From: SIG565 sp045590755
Lineage (GTDB): Bacteria > Bacillota > Clostridia > Oscillospirales > Acutalibacteraceae
Direction of reading: 5' to 3'
DNA length: 64,000 bases
Assembly (NCBI GenBank): GCA_045590755.1
Contig: JAZNRP010000024.1
Span: forward strand, 62,001-126,000
Below, one piece after another: positions 58,111-64,000 of this stretch. A program made the translations under genes and the position numbers. Under the pieces are notes generated by a model, which worked only from the letters and a program-made list of their open reading frames with translations, was not told the DNA's origin and ran no database searches. The first letter of the stretch is position 1. Every line of letters starts with the position of its first letter.

Positions 58111-58659
58111 ATGTCTATGAAGCAAATGGAAGTCACAGAAAAGAAAATCGGAGATGCGACGTTCTACATTCGTCCGTTCCCGGCTTTCGTAGCAGCGAAC
58201 ATCAGCGGAGAGTTGTCCGCTTTGATTGCACCTATGCTCGGAGGCATTGCTCCGCTTATCGGCGGTGCCAAGACTGACGAGAAGGGTGTTGCAGACCTTA
58301 TGGATATGCAAATCGAAGATGCTCTCCCGGCGTTCAGTAACGCTTTTTCGTCTCTTTCGGGCGATAAGTTCGAGAGACTGATGAAGCAACTCCTGACAAA
58401 TCACGGAAACATCTCAGTAGAGTGCGAAGCGACCGATGGCGAGTGCAAGAAACTCACCTACGACCTCGCTAACGAAGTGTTCTGCGGAGAGGTGCAGGAT
58501 ATGTTCATCCTCTGTTTCGAGGTTATCAGGATAAATTTCAAGGGTTTTTTCAAGAAGCTCGGCAGCCGATTTGGACTCCTGCAAAAAATTACGGGTCTTA
58601 TGACTCCGAAGACGGAGAAGACGGAGCCGGGCACAGCAAATGGGGAGAGCTCGACGTAA
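58111..58659 (+). CDS. Tail assembly chaperone, frame-0 product (lambda G-like)
   Basis: A 182-residue protein (MSMKQMEVTEKKIGDATFYI; FPAFVAANISGELSALIAPM) located between tube and tape measure, the place of tail chaperones. ATG 58111 follows AGGGGAGG. Near its 3' end the frame crosses GGGTTTTTTC (58542-58551), which contains the slippery heptamers G-GGT-TTT and T-TTT-TTC in the correct phase. A -1 shift there gives an extended product ending at 58841. Such G/GT pairs are normal for long-tailed phages. Confidence 0.78.
   Translation: MSMKQMEVTEKKIGDATFYIRPFPAFVAANISGELSALIAPMLGGIAPLIGGAKTDEKGVADLMDMQIEDALPAFSNAFSSLSGDKFERLMKQLLTNHGNISVECEATDGECKKLTYDLANEVFCGEVQDMFILCFEVIRINFKGFFKKLGSRFGLLQKITGLMTPKTEKTEPGTANGESST
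58542..58551 (+). promoter_or_regulatory. Putative -1 programmed ribosomal frameshift site
   Basis: GGGTTTTTTC is read as GGT TTT TTC in the chaperone frame. Both G-GGT-TTT and T-TTT-TTC fit the X-XXY-YYZ slippery rule. A second candidate, CAAAAAATT, lies at 58582-58590. The -1 frame then stays open to 58841, whereas the 0 frame stops at 58659. Confidence 0.6.
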
Positions 58660-58841
58660 AGCAGTTCTCGGAACTTGAAATGAGGATGTATGTCCTCATT
58701 AAAGCAAGGCTCGCCTCAAAAGCTGAACTTGAAACCGTTTACACACTCGATGAGGCCCTGAAACTCTACGCTTTGTACCGTATGGACCAAGATATAGAGA
58801 GAGGGCAAATGGAGGAACTTCGTAAAGAAACGAAGAAATAG
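58551..58841 (+). CDS. Tail chaperone -1 frame extension (lambda T-like)
   Basis: An open stretch of about 96 codons in the -1 frame of the chaperone gene, reading through GSYDSEDGEDGAGHSKWGEL then VKQFSELEMRMYVLIKARLA and ending in MEELRKETKK. It has no ribosome site of its own; the first internal ATG (58680) gives only 53 residues. Acidic linker then helices is the arrangement of T domains that recruit the tail tube to the tape measure. It ends 24 bases before the tape measure start. Confidence 0.68.
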   Translation, partial: QEARQPIWTPAKNYGSYDSEDGEDGAGHSKWGELDVKQFSELEMRMYVLIKARLASKAELETVYTLDEALKLYALYRMDQDIERGQMEELRKETKK

Positions 58842-58865
58842 TAACCCGAAAGCGAGGTGATTTCG

Positions 58866-61319
58866 GTGACAATATCGGAGTTTGTCAACAGAGTTGGCTT
58901 TAAGGTTAAGGACGAAGATGTCAAGAAAGTCAACGACTCAATCGCCGGTATTAAAGACACCGCCACGAAACTTCTCGGAGCAATCGGTATCGGTTTCAGC
59001 CTTGCTTCAATCAATGGCTTAATCGAAGAATTTGGTCGTGTAAACAACCAAATCAAAAATGCGACCTCAGCCCTCGGAGACCAAGAAGAGATACAGCAAC
59101 AGATACTCGCATCGGCATCGAAGACCCGCTCCCAATACGGACAGACCGCCAAAATGATTTCCAACCTCGTTCAAGAGAACTCGGAACTGTTTGGCACCGT
59201 AGAAGAAGCGGCTAAATTCAACGATGCGGCAACTATGCTGTTCAAAGCGGCAGGTAAAACTGACGAAGAAGTAGCGGGTTTGATGGAGGCTATCAACAAG
59301 TCTTTCGCAAAAGGCGTGGTAGATAGCGAAACCTTGAACCAACTGCTTGAACGGTCACCCGAAGCGGTACAACTCTTGAACCAACGACTCGGCACGACAT
59401 CGTCTCAGTTGACCGAGTTGGCTGCATCGGGAGCAATGACGGTTGCAGACCTCAAAGGAGCATTTGTCGATAACTTCGACCTTATCGAAAAGAAGTTCGG
59501 GAATGTGCAGTACACAATCTCGGACGGATTGACATACATCAGAAACCAATGGGGCTTGTGGCTCGCACAGACCGATAAGACCTTGAATATCACCAACACG
59601 ATAGCCAAGGTTATGATAAAGGCGTTCAACGGAGTCATAGGCATCCTGACGAAAGTGCGAACTGCACTTGTTTGGCTCGCCGAAAAACTCGGTGGAACCG
59701 AAAACCTGATGAAGACCATCGCTATTGTAGCGGGTTCGTTCTTTGTGGCGTTTAATTTCAACAAGATAAAGAATGGTTTGCAAATGATAAAGACCTTTAT
59801 GGGCGGTATCAGGTTGCAGACTCTCGCTATTGTGGCAGTTATCGTATTGCTCGCTTTGCTCGTTGAGGACTTCATCAATTTTGTAAACGGAAACAACTCG
59901 CTCATCGGCTCGTTCCTTGAAAAAGCAGGAGTCGATACCGATGCGGTGCGAGAAAAGTTCAAAGGCTTGGGAGGTCAGTTCAAGGAACTGATGGGAGTCG
60001 TTACGCAACTTGGAGCCACGCTCCTTCAGGCACTTGTCAGCGTACTCGGGGTGGTCCTCGAACAGTTGATGAACCTGATTGTTGCTATCCTTCCGGTAGT
60101 GATTGACCTACTGACTAAGCTGATACCGTTTATTGTGCAGATAATTCAGGCGATACTGCCTGTGTTGGTCGATTTGATAAATCAGATAATTCCGCTTGTG
60201 ATACAGATTATTCAGGCGATTTTACCCGTCATTATCAATTTGATTTCACAGATATTGCCTTTGATTATGCAGTTGATAAGTTCGCTATTGCCTGTTATTA
60301 TCCAACTCATCAACACCTTGATACCTCTGATAATGCAAATCATTCAGGCGATATTGCCCGTTGTCATTCAGTTGATTAACACGCTATTGCCGCTCATCAT
60401 TCAGATTATCGAGGCTATCCTTCCGGTGATTATAGAGCTCATCTCTCAGGTTATTCCGCTTGTGGTACAGATTATCGAAGCGATACTGCCTGTGTTGATA
60501 GAATTGATTAACGCTATCATCCCGATTATCACGCAGATAATCGAGGCGATTTTGCCGATTATCATAGAGCTCATTAACACGCTACTGCCGATTATCACGC
60601 AGATTATTCAGGCTATTCTCCCGGTAATATTGGAATTGATTAACGCTCTGTTACCACCGTTTATGGAGATTATCAACACGATATTGCCTATCATCACGAA
60701 CCTGATACAAAAACTGCTACCGATAATTCAGCCGATAATTGCATTGATTTCTAATTTGGCTCAGGCGATACTTCCCGTTATCGTTTCTGTGCTGAACGCA
60801 ATCATCCCGATTATTCAGACGATTACAAAGGTTCTCGGACCTGTATTCGACATCATCGGTTTGATAGTTAATGCAATCGCAAAAGTAGTAGGATGGATTG
60901 CCAACGGTCTCGGATGGGTAGTTGATTTGTTCTTCGGCGGAGGCGGAGACTCCTCGAAAGCGAAGGACGTTGCCGCTTATGCAGATGGTTCGGACTACAC
61001 CGAAGATACCTTTATCGCAGGTGAGGAAGGACCGGAGCTCATCACGAACCAAAGAGGCAGAAAGGTGTTCACCGCTGCCGAAACAGGCAAGATTTTCGAT
61101 AACCTGTCATCCCTTGCAAACGCCAAAACGCCAAGCCCTCAGACTGCTCAGGTTGTTTCCAACAACTCGGAAGTACGAAAGAGCGTGGTACAGAACATTG
61201 AAATCAACAATGCTTTCAATGGCGACAAGGCGATACAGAAAGAGGCGGCAGGCACGATGAATAAATCAGCAGAAGATGTTACGGCTCAACTCGCCCGTGG
61301 CATCGCTCTTGCTATGTAG
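58866..61319 (+). CDS. Tail tape measure protein
   Basis: An 817-residue protein. Residues 1-300 are the tape-measure domain (MTISEFVNRVGFKVKDEDVK; QTAKMISNLVQENSELFGTV). Residues 290-345 include one or two hydrophobic segments. From 407 to 626 there are ten tandem 22-residue hydrophobic repeats (consensus AILPVIIxLIxxIIPLIIQI). The C-terminus has GWIANGLGWVVDLFFGGGGD and a receptor-like end. GTG 58866 is chosen because GAGGTGA ends 5 bases upstream; GTG 58857 lies in that site. Length sets tail length, roughly 1.5 angstrom per residue in known phages. Confidence 0.92.
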   Translation: MTISEFVNRVGFKVKDEDVKKVNDSIAGIKDTATKLLGAIGIGFSLASINGLIEEFGRVNNQIKNATSALGDQEEIQQQILASASKTRSQYGQTAKMISNLVQENSELFGTVEEAAKFNDAATMLFKAAGKTDEEVAGLMEAINKSFAKGVVDSETLNQLLERSPEAVQLLNQRLGTTSSQLTELAASGAMTVADLKGAFVDNFDLIEKKFGNVQYTISDGLTYIRNQWGLWLAQTDKTLNITNTIAKVMIKAFNGVIGILTKVRTALVWLAEKLGGTENLMKTIAIVAGSFFVAFNFNKIKNGLQMIKTFMGGIRLQTLAIVAVIVLLALLVEDFINFVNGNNSLIGSFLEKAGVDTDAVREKFKGLGGQFKELMGVVTQLGATLLQALVSVLGVVLEQLMNLIVAILPVVIDLLTKLIPFIVQIIQAILPVLVDLINQIIPLVIQIIQAILPVIINLISQILPLIMQLISSLLPVIIQLINTLIPLIMQIIQAILPVVIQLINTLLPLIIQIIEAILPVIIELISQVIPLVVQIIEAILPVLIELINAIIPIITQIIEAILPIIIELINTLLPIITQIIQAILPVILELINALLPPFMEIINTILPIITNLIQKLLPIIQPIIALISNLAQAILPVIVSVLNAIIPIIQTITKVLGPVFDIIGLIVNAIAKVVGWIANGLGWVVDLFFGGGGDSSKAKDVAAYADGSDYTEDTFIAGEEGPELITNQRGRKVFTAAETGKIFDNLSSLANAKTPSPQTAQVVSNNSEVRKSVVQNIEINNAFNGDKAIQKEAAGTMNKSAEDVTAQLARGIALAM
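60084..60743 (+). repeat. Ten tandem 66-base repeats in the tape measure gene
   Basis: Units begin at 60084, 60150, 60216, 60282, 60348, 60414, 60480, 60546, 60612 and 60678, with no indels. Each encodes two 11-residue half-units of type (A)ILPVhhxLI and xhhPLhhQII. The DNA copies have diverged at many silent sites, so the repeat is old and kept at protein level. Confidence 0.9.
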
Positions 61320-61330
61320 GAGGTGAGAGA

Positions 61331-61921
61331 ATGGCAAGACCAAAGGTTCCCGTTTCGATAAACGGGCTTGAATTTGACGCTCTTATGAGCGAAAGCCGCT
61401 CTCTCTCCGCTTCGGTCCCCGAATACTCGGTGGAAGAGGGCTATGTAGTAAGCGACTCGATTATTCTCGGTACTGAAACGCTTCAAATGACCCTGTTTGT
61501 AACGAATACACCTGTCACTTGGTATGAGAGACACGGTTCAAGCAGAACGAGGGTAAAAGACGTTGAGAAACGCCTTGAACAGATATTCCTTAATTCAGAA
61601 CCCGTTCGTGTCATCACAAATGATGCGGTATATACGAGTATGGCTATTGAGAGTATATCGTTCTCAAAATCGCTCGAACAAGGTTATGCGAGAGAAATAC
61701 CGATTTCTTTCAAGAAAATTCGCATTACGAAATCGAGGACAACGACAATACCGTCTTACTACGGTAAGAGCGGTGGAACAGGAACCTCGGCAGGCTCAGC
61801 CAACACGACTACAGGTTCGAGTGGGTCCGGCAACGGCTCAGGCTCGGACTCTAACAAGGACGGCAAAAGCAAGTCGAGTATCCTGTATAATGTCGCATCG
61901 TCCATCGGTATCGTCAAGTAA
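61331..61921 (+). CDS. Distal tail protein (Dit-like) N-terminal-domain protein
   Basis: A 196-residue protein. Residues 1-135 resemble Dit-like phage tail N-terminal domains (INGLEFDALMSESRSLSASV; YERHGSSRTRVKDVEKRLEQ; YAREIPISFKKIRITKSRTT). Residues 140-185 are a Gly/Ser/Thr-rich flexible linker. It follows the tape measure as baseplate hub genes do. AGGAGG precedes ATG 61331. Confidence 0.75.
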   Translation: MARPKVPVSINGLEFDALMSESRSLSASVPEYSVEEGYVVSDSIILGTETLQMTLFVTNTPVTWYERHGSSRTRVKDVEKRLEQIFLNSEPVRVITNDAVYTSMAIESISFSKSLEQGYAREIPISFKKIRITKSRTTTIPSYYGKSGGTGTSAGSANTTTGSSGSGNGSGSDSNKDGKSKSSILYNVASSIGIVK

Positions 61922-61933
61922 AGGGGGATTTGT

Positions 61934-62251
61934 ATGGAGTATGTAATAATTGATGTCCCCGACCTTAACGATAGTATGTCCCGCATCGTGCTGAACGGCG
62001 TGGCGTATCAGATAAGGTTCTCCTATAACGATACCAAAGACTATTGGAAGTTCAGTCTTTACGACACACAGAACAATCCGATTGCCCTCGGTATCAAGAT
62101 TGTCCCGAATTTTCCGCTGAACATATTCTACGGAGTTACACAGCTACCGTCAGGAGTGTTTGCGGTTCAGTCGAAATTAGACCACATCGGTCGTAATGAT
62201 TTCATCAACGGCAAGGCAAAGTTCATCTTTTGCCCTGTGGATTTGGGGTAA
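61934..62251 (+). CDS. Baseplate hub-plug protein (Pam3 gp18-like)
   Basis: A 105-residue beta-rich protein (YVIIDVPDLNDSMSRIVLNG; YQIRFSYNDTKDYWKFSLYD; NPIALGIKIVPNFPLNIFYG). This pattern matches the small baseplate plug proteins described for cyanophage Pam3 gp18 and relatives. AAGGGGGATTTGT precedes ATG 61934. It ends before a 400-base gap carrying repeats. Confidence 0.78.
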   Translation: MEYVIIDVPDLNDSMSRIVLNGVAYQIRFSYNDTKDYWKFSLYDTQNNPIALGIKIVPNFPLNIFYGVTQLPSGVFAVQSKLDHIGRNDFINGKAKFIFCPVDLG

Positions 62252-62265
62252 ATCGAGAGAAGTTT

Positions 62266-62305
62266 TGTCCTACGGACAGTCCACGGACATTCCTGCGGAC
62301 ATTCC
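62266..62305. repeat. Iteron-like repeat cluster B (direct repeat copy 1)
   Basis: A 40-base unit starting TGTCCTACGGACAGTCCACG and continuing GACATTCCTGCGGACATTCC. It is identical to 62452-62491. Contains GGACAGTCC and two GGACATTCC. A further ACAGTCC follows at 62310. Confidence 0.85.
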
Positions 62306-62451
62306 ACAGACAGTCCAAGACCGCACATTGACAAAACCAACAAGGCAGAGTTGTGTGTGGTTTTGGCAACTGTTTGTATTTTTTAGGGTGATTTTTCGCA
62401 AAGTCCCCTATTTCCTTTGATTATGTAAGGGCTTCGAATGGTTGCTTTCTA

Positions 62452-62540
62452 TGTCCTACGGACAGTCCACGGACATTCCTGCGGACATTCCGTGGAAAAT
62501 CCTGATATAACCGTAACCGTAACCGTAACCGTAACCTTTA
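62452..62540. repeat. Iteron-like repeat cluster C (direct repeat copy 2) with TAACCG tract
   Basis: The second copy of the 40-base unit (62452-62491), then GTGGAAAATCCTGATA and a run of TAACCG hexamers (62508-62536). The layout GGACAGTCC/GGACATTCC then a GGAAAxTCCTGxTATAACCG junction and hexamer run is the same as near the integrase at 21121-21215. Confidence 0.82.
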
Positions 62541-62562
62541 CATAACCAAATGAATGATTTAT

Positions 62563-62580
62563 GTGCGTTTTTCAACGCAC
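62563..62580. other. Hairpin in the baseplate-operon gap
   Basis: GTGCGTT and AACGCAC form a perfect 7-base stem with a TTTC loop, followed after 20 bases by a T-run. A weak terminator or an mRNA processing signal before the next gene. Confidence 0.45.
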
Positions 62581-62650
62581 GAGTGTGTTTATTTGGTGTG
62601 TTTTTTCAAGATTAACCCGATTAAATCGGAGTACATAAAAGGAGGTCAAT

Positions 62651-63520
62651 ATGGCAGGGTATGAAAACTTCAACCGTGAGTACAGACTTGCGGCAGGTCG
62701 AAGCGGAAGAAAAGGCTTTGAAATCGGCGAGAAGAGTTTAGCACAGCCTGTTCCTCTGCATATCAACTTTGCTTTGCAAAAGGCGGACCTCAAAACCCCG
62801 AACACAGGCAAGGTAACGATTTGGAACCTCAGTCCCGCTCATCTTGCTGTGTTGAATGAGAAAGACTGCATCCTCTCGCTCAGAGCAGGATACAACGACC
62901 ACATTTCTTTGATATTTGCAGGAGTGGTTAGTTTCGCATCCACCTCGAATGACGGAGCGGACAGAAAGACCGAAATTGAAGTGGTTGATAGCCTTATCCA
63001 AATTAGAGATACCTACATTGCAGTATCCTATAACGGAAAGGTAAATTGGAAGACGATATTTGATGACACGGCGGCACAAATGGGTGTTGCCGTTTCTTAT
63101 TCGTATAATGCGAAAAAGTATTTCAAGGACATCAACAATGGTTTCTCGTATGTTGGCAAGGCGAAGAATGTTCTCGATAAGGGCTGTAATAGTTGCGGCT
63201 TGGTATGGAGCATACAGAACGGCGTTTTGCAGATAAAGAGACCGAGAGATGTGATGTCAAAAGAGGTATTCGTCCTGTCATCCGACTCGGGTATGATTGG
63301 CATACCTGCAAGAGTGGTCGTATCGGAAGATGACGCTACCGGAACAAAGCAGTTGGGATGGGATGTTGAGTATTTGCTGAACGGTGCCATCAACATTGAT
63401 GACTATGTGAAGCTCGAAAGCAAAATCGTAACAGGCTATTTCCGAGTGTATTCGCTTGAAATGAGCGGCGACAACCTATCAGGTGATTGGATTTGCAAGG
63501 CTCGATTATTGGAGGTGTAA
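62651..63520 (+). CDS. Baseplate hub protein (XkdQ/gp27-like)
   Basis: A 289-residue beta-rich protein. The N-terminal part (KVTIWNLSPAHLAVLNEKDC; ISLIFAGVVSFASTSNDGAD) and the middle (WKTIFDDTAAQMGVAVSYSY; NSCGLVWSIQNGVLQIKRPR) match the pattern of phage hub proteins such as XkdQ and T4 gp27-like rings. It follows the repeat gap and precedes the spike. AAAAGGAGGTC precedes ATG 62651. Confidence 0.8.
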   Translation: MAGYENFNREYRLAAGRSGRKGFEIGEKSLAQPVPLHINFALQKADLKTPNTGKVTIWNLSPAHLAVLNEKDCILSLRAGYNDHISLIFAGVVSFASTSNDGADRKTEIEVVDSLIQIRDTYIAVSYNGKVNWKTIFDDTAAQMGVAVSYSYNAKKYFKDINNGFSYVGKAKNVLDKGCNSCGLVWSIQNGVLQIKRPRDVMSKEVFVLSSDSGMIGIPARVVVSEDDATGTKQLGWDVEYLLNGAINIDDYVKLESKIVTGYFRVYSLEMSGDNLSGDWICKARLLEV

Positions 63521-63523
63521 CCT

Positions 63524-64000
63524 ATGCTTCAGGAATTGGTTGAAAGTATCAGCAAAATGGTGGACTCCAAGATAAACGAGATACACACGACGATGCCCGG
63601 AAAGATAGTCTCATACGATGCTAAAACGGGCTTAGCGACGGTTTTACCCGCTATGAAGTTCAAGTTACAGAACGGGTCAACCGTTGATTATCCGCAAATT
63701 ACGGGAGTTCCTGTGGTATTTCCGCAGGGCAACGGACAGCAGGCTACAATCGCCTATCCCGTAAGAGCAGGAGATGGGTGCCTGATATTCATTGCAGAGC
63801 ACTCCATCGAGTATTGGTTGTACGGTCAGGAAACAGATACCGACCTGTCGTTCGATTTGACGGATGCTTTCTGTATTCCCGGCTTGTTCAAGACTGCGAA
63901 CCCGCTCGTAGAGAGGGCTTGTCGGGAGAACGCAGTCATCATAGACGTTAAAGGCACCGAAATCGCCGTGAAAAAGGATGAAGTTTCTGTGAAAGCAGCC
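63524..64000 (+). CDS. Baseplate spike / gpV-like protein (Gp138 N-terminal type), cut by the window end
   Basis: The first 159 residues of a gene that runs off the window. The start MLQELVESISKMVDSKINEI follows GGAGG, 3 bases after the previous stop. ATVLPAMKFKLQNGSTVDYP, GVPVVFPQG and YPVRAGDGCLIFIAEHSIEY fit the Gp138/gpV N-terminal OB-fold, the tip of the contractile spike. The last visible part (VIIDVKGTEIAVKKDEVSVK) begins the beta-helical needle. Confidence 0.85.
   Translation, partial: MLQELVESISKMVDSKINEIHTTMPGKIVSYDAKTGLATVLPAMKFKLQNGSTVDYPQITGVPVVFPQGNGQQATIAYPVRAGDGCLIFIAEHSIEYWLYGQETDTDLSFDLTDAFCIPGLFKTANPLVERACRENAVIIDVKGTEIAVKKDEVSVKAA

Larger units (their letters stand above)
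62252..62650. other. 400-base gap in the baseplate operon with repeat clusters
   Basis: The only gap of this size in the late operon and it holds no open frame worth calling. It contains two perfect 40-base direct repeats (see separate entries), a TAACCG tract, and a GTGCGTT/AACGCAC hairpin at 62563-62580. The next gene starts at 62651 after AGGAGG. It may be an inserted or duplicated origin-like element. Confidence 0.7.
18697..64000. mobile_element. Temperate contractile-tailed prophage, left 45 kb (right end not in window)
   Basis: Everything from just after queA has phage gene order: small end gene, serine integrase, repressor operon, divergent immunity region, early replication genes, accessory block, sugar cassette, terminase, head, tail and baseplate. 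Base composition and codon use shift at this boundary from AT-rich host codons to more GC-balanced codons with frequent CTC, ATC and GAC. Almost every gene has a strong AGGAGG site and overlaps or nearly touches its neighbour. Host lysis and tail-fibre genes and the right attachment site must lie beyond 64000. The exact left junction is somewhere between 18697 and 18915. Confidence 0.93.

Noticed and set aside
62452..62540. CRISPR array
   Set aside because: The TAACCG units are contiguous hexamers without spacers, and the 40-base repeats occur only twice; no cas genes nearby.

Overview
The window joins a Gram-positive, low-GC chromosome segment (1 to about 18.7 kb) to the left 45 kb of a temperate phage genome that runs off the right edge. 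The host part suggests an anaerobic member of the Clostridia. Its codon use is AT-rich, and it carries a Re-type citrate synthase, a fungal/archaeal-type aspartate-semialdehyde dehydrogenase, a clostridial Cys-rich J-domain protein and a PflA-like radical SAM enzyme. Genus-level placement is not possible from the sequence alone.

Host layout: the 3' part of uvrA; a small group with a DUF5685-like protein, a J-domain protein and a membrane protein; then a strong promoter and a four-gene operon (Re-citrate synthase, GntR/FCD regulator, aconitase, isocitrate dehydrogenase). That operon converts oxaloacetate and acetyl-CoA to 2-oxoglutarate, the oxidative half-TCA route to glutamate. typA follows with an exonuclease, a radical SAM protein and an acetyltransferase. 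On the minus strand asd-dapA-dapB make diaminopimelate precursors. queA is the last host gene.

Prophage layout: the left end holds a small gene with a phage-type promoter, a large serine integrase, and a minus-strand lysogeny operon (CI-like repressor, a PD-(D/E)XK nuclease-like protein, a small Gly-rich protein). A divergent promoter pair with dyad operators drives the rightward early operon: Cro-like protein, a second HTH protein, a membrane-anchored SleB-like hydrolase, RecB-like nuclease, RecT, replication initiator, DnaC-like loader, RusA, SSB, a Gp37/Gp68 radical-SAM-like protein and a sigma-region-4-like late regulator. From 33.9 to 38.1 kb lies a block of 13 small genes, mostly of unknown function, and probably accessory or counter-defence genes.

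The most unusual part is 38.26-43.44 kb. A three-hairpin RNA-like element is followed by six overlapping genes: ParB-like nuclease domain, DegT aminotransferase, CapE/PseB-like dehydratase/epimerase, PIG-L deacetylase, WbqC-like protein, and a GT-A glycosyltransferase resembling the TET-associated (TAGT) family. Together they look like a pathway that makes an amino-deoxy sugar nucleotide and transfers it to an acceptor, possibly the phage's own DNA.

The late region (44.8 kb to the end) is a contractile-tailed (myovirus-like) morphogenesis cluster: terminase (large subunit apparently frame-split at its N-terminus), a portal fused to a Nudix domain, metallopeptidase, minor head protein, DUF2213-type protease/scaffold, decoration and major capsid proteins, connectors, DUF3383-like sheath, DUF3277-like tube, a tail chaperone with a likely -1 frameshift, a tape measure with ten 22-residue hydrophobic repeats, and baseplate genes. 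A family of GGACAGTCC/GGACATTCC plus TAACCG repeats occurs beside the integrase and between two baseplate genes. The GGACAGTCC/GGACATTCC part also occurs inside the replication initiator gene. These are candidate origin or initiator-binding sites.
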